Below, piece by piece: positions 5,722-7,425 of a stretch of 7,425 bases of DNA (position 1 is its first letter; every line of letters starts with the position of its first letter). The notes under the pieces were generated by a model. The model did not search any database, was not told where the DNA came from, and was given only the letters and a program-made list of their open reading frames with translations. A program made the position numbers and the translations under genes. Origin of the DNA: JBOHNM01 sp050730675 (GTDB lineage Bacteria > Planctomycetota > Phycisphaerae > Phycisphaerales > UBA1924); contig JBOHNM010000181.1 in the NCBI GenBank assembly GCA_050730675.1, forward strand, positions 1-7,425. Reading direction: 5' to 3'.

Positions 5722-5727
5722 AAAGTA
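5722..5727 (-). promoter_or_regulatory. Leaderless-type -10 element (TACTTT) for the beta-helix operon
   Basis: TACTTT on the minus strand (three of six to TATAAT, with the first TA and last T kept) sits six bases before the ATG at 5715. The bases between (CCTCCC) contain no Shine-Dalgarno sequence. CTGACC, with a 19-base spacer, is the only weak -35-like candidate. Confidence 0.35.
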
Positions 5728-5758
5728 CCGCGCCGTGGCGATGGAGGGTCAGATTTGC

Positions 5759-5788
5759 GGTCCGCGAGCCACAAATGCGCCACGGACC
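5759..5788 (-). other. Hairpin-forming inverted repeat upstream of the beta-helix operon
   Basis: GGTCCG and CGGACC arms enclose an 18-base loop on the minus strand. It lies between the terminator at 5793-5821 and the operon start at 5715. If transcription starts at 5715 it is not transcribed with the operon and could instead be a DNA site or a second hairpin after the LamG terminator. The stem is only six pairs with a long loop, so the evidence is weak. Confidence 0.25.
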
Positions 5789-5792
5789 AAGC

Positions 5793-5821
5793 AAAAACCC
5801 CGAGGGGATCCCCGGGGGGTT
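5793..5821 (-). terminator. Rho-independent terminator of the LamG gene
   Basis: On the minus strand, about 30 bases after the LamG stop codon, AACCCC pairs with GGGGTT around an inner GGG-GATC-CCC element with a two-by-two internal mismatch. A run of five T follows. GC-rich stem plus T tract is the standard form, and the position at the end of the LamG unit, just ahead of the beta-helix operon, fits. Confidence 0.7.
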
Positions 5822-5852
5822 GCTGGCAGTTGTGGCAAGATGGATGACCTGC

Positions 5853-6650
5853 TCACCGACGGCGGCGGGCGGTCAAGAGGCCGGTCAGACCGATCGCGGC
5901 GGCAGCGCCGGGGGCGGGGATCGCCTGGCCCGGGTGCGTGCGGAGGAACTCGACCTCGGCGGGCGTGATGGCGCGGTCGTACATCTGCAGTTCGTCGATC
6001 AGACCGTTGAACGAGTTGATGATCGCGCTGTTGGGTGTGGAGAAGACGCCGCCGACAATGAAGTTCGCGGCGTTGGCGTTGATCGTCTGCGTGGGGATCG
6101 ATGCCTGCAGAGCGCCATCCACATACAGGTTCAGGTTGCCGCCGGCGGCGTAGGTCGCCACGAGGTGGTGCCAGAGCACGCCGTCGGTGACATCGGAGGT
6201 GCCGACCGCGGTGTTGGCGGGGGAGTTGGACTGGTAGAAGCTGGCGCGGGTGGCGATGCCGTAGCCGCCGGTATCGGCGTTGACGCGCATCATGTAGCCG
6301 TTGAACGTGCCGGTGATGTGGCGCCCGGCGATGATGGTGCTGGAGGTGGAAGTGCTGGAGGTGGCGATCCAGACGCTCATCGAGAAGCTGGCGCCGCCGG
6401 TCTCGGGCAGGATGTTGCCCATGTTCGCCCAGCCGCCCTCGCGGACATCGAGACAGCCGTTGGAAATGCCGCCCGCGGCCATGACGGCCGGGCCCGCCAG
6501 CGTGCCGTTGGCTCCGCCGGCCGCATCGAGGGCCGTGCCGGAACCGGTCTGGTTGAAGGTCCACCAGTTGGTGGGCGTGATCGAGGCGGAGGCGACGGGC
6601 GCGCAGGACAGAATGGCCAATGCGGCGGTTACGAATTTCATGGTGAACAT
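5853..6650 (-). CDS. Secreted LamG-domain protein with PEP-CTERM-like tail
   Basis: A 265-residue protein with three parts. First is a Sec signal peptide (MFTMKFVTAALAILSCAPVA, with cleavage near ASA at 20-22). Second is a concanavalin-A-like LamG/Laminin_G_3 domain (about 28-237), recognisable from WWTFNQ, a GxLAGPAV segment, ASFSMSVWI, DGVLWHHLVATYAAGGNLNL, YVDGALQ, FNGLIDELQMYDRAITPAEV. Third is the tail IPAPGAAAAIGLTGLLTA with RRRR. LamG domains bind carbohydrates or proteins outside cells, so surface adhesion or glycan binding is likely; ligand unknown. The open frame extends upstream to 7052 but the signal peptide fixes the start region. ATG at 6650 or 6641 (MKFVTAAL) are both possible, since the polypurine run AAGAGAAGAAGAGGAAG lies before both. 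A Ser/Thr-rich stretch at 98-105 comes from a 15-base tandem repeat. It has its own promoter and terminator. Confidence 0.9.
   Translation of the reverse strand: MFTMKFVTAALAILSCAPVASASITPTNWWTFNQTGSGTALDAAGGANGTLAGPAVMAAGGISNGCLDVREGGWANMGNILPETGGASFSMSVWIATSSTSTSSTIIAGRHITGTFNGYMMRVNADTGGYGIATRASFYQSNSPANTAVGTSDVTDGVLWHHLVATYAAGGNLNLYVDGALQASIPTQTINANAANFIVGGVFSTPNSAIINSFNGLIDELQMYDRAITPAEVEFLRTHPGQAIPAPGAAAAIGLTGLLTARRRR
6337..6364. repeat. 15-base tandem duplication inside the LamG gene
   Basis: GTGCTGGAGGTGG occurs at 6337-6349 and again at 6352-6364, a perfect 13-base match at a 15-base period. On the coding strand it produces TSST-S-TSST, an exposed-looking Ser/Thr run within the LamG domain. 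In-frame slippage here would change the loop length by five residues. Confidence 0.65.
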
Positions 6651-6676
6651 GCTTCCTCTTCTTCTCTTCCTGGGCC

Positions 6677-6700
6677 GGGCGGGCCTGCAAGAGGCCGCCC
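6677..6700 (-). promoter_or_regulatory. GC-rich hairpin in the leader of the LamG gene
   Basis: On the minus strand, GGGCGGCCT pairs with AGGCCCGCCC around a five-base loop (CTTGC), giving a nine-base-pair stem with one bulge. It lies between the candidate promoter (6728-6756) and the polypurine ribosome binding region, ending 26 bases before the ATG at 6650. It is therefore in the predicted 5' untranslated leader and could affect translation or RNA stability. No riboswitch family is recognised. Confidence 0.4.
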
Positions 6701-6727
6701 AGCGGTGAATAACTCCCCTTACCCGGG

Positions 6728-6756
6728 AGATTACCACGCGGACGGGTGGTTGGCAA
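6728..6756 (-). promoter_or_regulatory. Candidate sigma-70-type promoter of the LamG gene
   Basis: On the minus strand, TTGCCA (five of six to TTGACA) is followed after exactly 17 bases by TAATCT (three of six to TATAAT), preceded by TGG, an extended -10 feature. The CGTGGTA around the -10 is the same as in the candidate promoter at 2009-2037. The predicted leader is about 70 bases. Confidence 0.5.
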
Positions 6757-6890
6757 GGGGTTTTTGCGGGTGAAAAGGCGGTTGTACACGGAGGACACAG
6801 AACGCAGGGGATGGGAAGGAGATGGAGAAGACTGATCGGGGATGGGCACGAATTGACGCGGGTCGGAAAAGCGGGGAGAGGGAGGGTCGG

Positions 6891-6896
6891 TAGACT
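6891..6896 (+). promoter_or_regulatory. Leaderless-type -10 element (TAGACT)
   Basis: TAGACT matches TATAAT at four of six positions and lies six bases before the ATG at 6903. The first three bases (TAG) are also the in-frame stop that rules out a longer gene. A GGAGGG lies 16 bases before the ATG, too far for a normal Shine-Dalgarno interaction. Confidence 0.4.
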
Positions 6897-6902
6897 GGGG
6901 CG

Positions 6903-7425
6903 ATGGGCGATCGTCCTGCCGCGAGCGCTGAGAAGAGGGCGAGGCCGCGAACCCCCACCGGCCGCAAGCGGCGGGTGGCGGGGTGGTTCTTGCTGGTGAT
7001 CGGCGTGACGATCACGGCTGTGTGGGGGGCGTCGGGCCGGTGGGCTTTTCAATACGGAGGCACCGATTGGCGCGTCGAAGCATGCACCGGAGTATGTTCG
7101 TTCAGCAACTCCGGCGGCGGAATTGATTGGTTCAGTTGGCGAATCGCCGCCGAGTATCGTGGTTGGCTTTGGTATCTTCGCTCGCCGACGTCAATGAGTC
7201 CTCCTACGACGCATGCCAATTTTGGACTCGTTGCGTATCGCAAATGGGATTTCAGGTCGATCGGCCTCGACCTCAAATACGAATTGCGAGTCGTCCTCTG
7301 GCCCTTCGCCCTCACCTCGCTCCTCGGCGGCGGGTGGTTGGTGTGGTCGGGGCGGCGGGCTCGGCGGCGGGCGATGGTGGGTTTGTGCCTCAAGTGCGGG
7401 TACGACCTCGCCGGACTGGCAGCCG
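6903..7425 (+). CDS. Membrane protein with C-terminal zinc-ribbon half-motif, partial
   Basis: The first 174 codons of a plus-strand gene that leaves the window at the right. The product has a basic N-terminus (MGDRPAASAEKRARPRTPTG), a hydrophobic helix at about 25-43 (VAGWFLLVIGVTITAVWGA), and a soluble part with two Cys (EACTGVCSF) and many Trp/Tyr. A second helix follows at about 136-152 (VVLWPFALTSLLGGGWLVW), then a basic stretch (RRARRRA). It ends in LCLKCGYDLAGL, where CxxCGYDLxGL is the first half of a zinc-ribbon-like motif that in planctomycete proteins is usually followed by CPxCG; that half would lie beyond the edge. The function of this family is not known to me. The start is bounded by an in-frame TAG 12 bases upstream, and there is no properly spaced Shine-Dalgarno. 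It diverges from the LamG gene across a 252-base gap. Confidence 0.8.
   Translation, partial: MGDRPAASAEKRARPRTPTGRKRRVAGWFLLVIGVTITAVWGASGRWAFQYGGTDWRVEACTGVCSFSNSGGGIDWFSWRIAAEYRGWLWYLRSPTSMSPPTTHANFGLVAYRKWDFRSIGLDLKYELRVVLWPFALTSLLGGGWLVWSGRRARRRAMVGLCLKCGYDLAGLAA

Noticed and set aside
4687..5847. Long plus-strand open frame of about 386 codons
   Set aside because: Antisense shadow of the first beta-helix gene and the start of the second; composition and lack of motifs argue against coding, and it crosses the terminator at 5793-5821.
6715..6765. CCCCTT...AAGGGG followed by TTTTT on the plus strand, as a terminator
   Set aside because: The arms are six bases with a 34-base interior, no plus-strand gene lies upstream that could end here, and the region overlaps the candidate LamG promoter.
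5791..6767. Inverted 11-base copies of GCAAAAACCCC flanking the LamG gene (5791-5801 and 6757-6767), as possible mobile-element ends
   Set aside because: The left copy is explained by the terminator T tract. There is no transposase, no target duplication and no longer similarity, so chance is more likely.
5775..6773. Long plus-strand open frame of about 332 codons
   Set aside because: Antisense shadow of the LamG gene with no recognisable domain or ribosome binding site; the LamG domain on the other strand is unambiguous.
6651..7052. N-terminal extension of the LamG frame upstream to 7052
   Set aside because: The added residues are Arg/Pro-rich without any family features, run across the candidate promoter and into the divergent gene at 6903, and would bury the signal peptide inside the protein.

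Overview
The window is high-GC bacterial DNA that reads as an accessory region for secreted proteins from a planctomycete, most likely class Phycisphaerae. Three observations point there. Four proteins share a PEP-CTERM-like tail of the form P-T/A-P-G-A, a short hydrophobic stretch, then RRRR. Three tandem beta-helix proteins carry the 'GPLNPPAG' N-terminal linker that I associate with planctomycete beta-helix families. The right-edge gene has a CxxCGYDLxGL zinc-ribbon half-motif typical of planctomycete membrane proteins. The assignment is inferred from protein style; no rRNA or marker gene is present.

Layout: everything except the right-edge gene lies on the minus strand. Reading in the transcription direction from right to left: (1) a LamG-domain secreted protein (6650-5853) with its own promoter near 6728-6756 and a good rho-independent terminator at 5793-5821; (2) a probable operon starting at 5715 with three tandem paralogous right-handed beta-helix proteins carrying Tat-like N-termini (5715-4855, 4833-3994, 3956-3069), then a fourth truncated copy of the family only 45 codons long (3042-2905), then a Sec-exported CTERM protein (2840-2169) that may also have its own promoter; (3) a CTERM protein with its own promoter (1939-1211), followed by a strong hairpin (1158-1189); (4) another CTERM protein (1108-320); (5) the N-terminus of a membrane protein running off the left edge (211-1). 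On the plus strand, a membrane protein with a partial zinc-ribbon starts at 6903 and runs off the right edge. No stretch without a gene exceeds about 250 bases.

Together the genes look like a cell-surface cassette. It combines Tat-type export (beta-helix family) with Sec export plus C-terminal sorting (CTERM family). No enzyme active site is evident, so adhesion or polysaccharide binding is only a guess. The most notable non-coding signal is that the three starts lacking a Shine-Dalgarno sequence (211, 5715, 6903) each have a TAnnnT hexamer exactly six bases before the ATG, which is the geometry of a leaderless promoter. Most of the other genes have clear Shine-Dalgarno sites. The second notable item is the truncated fourth beta-helix copy, whose N-terminus is conserved at protein level but which ends abruptly after the linker.
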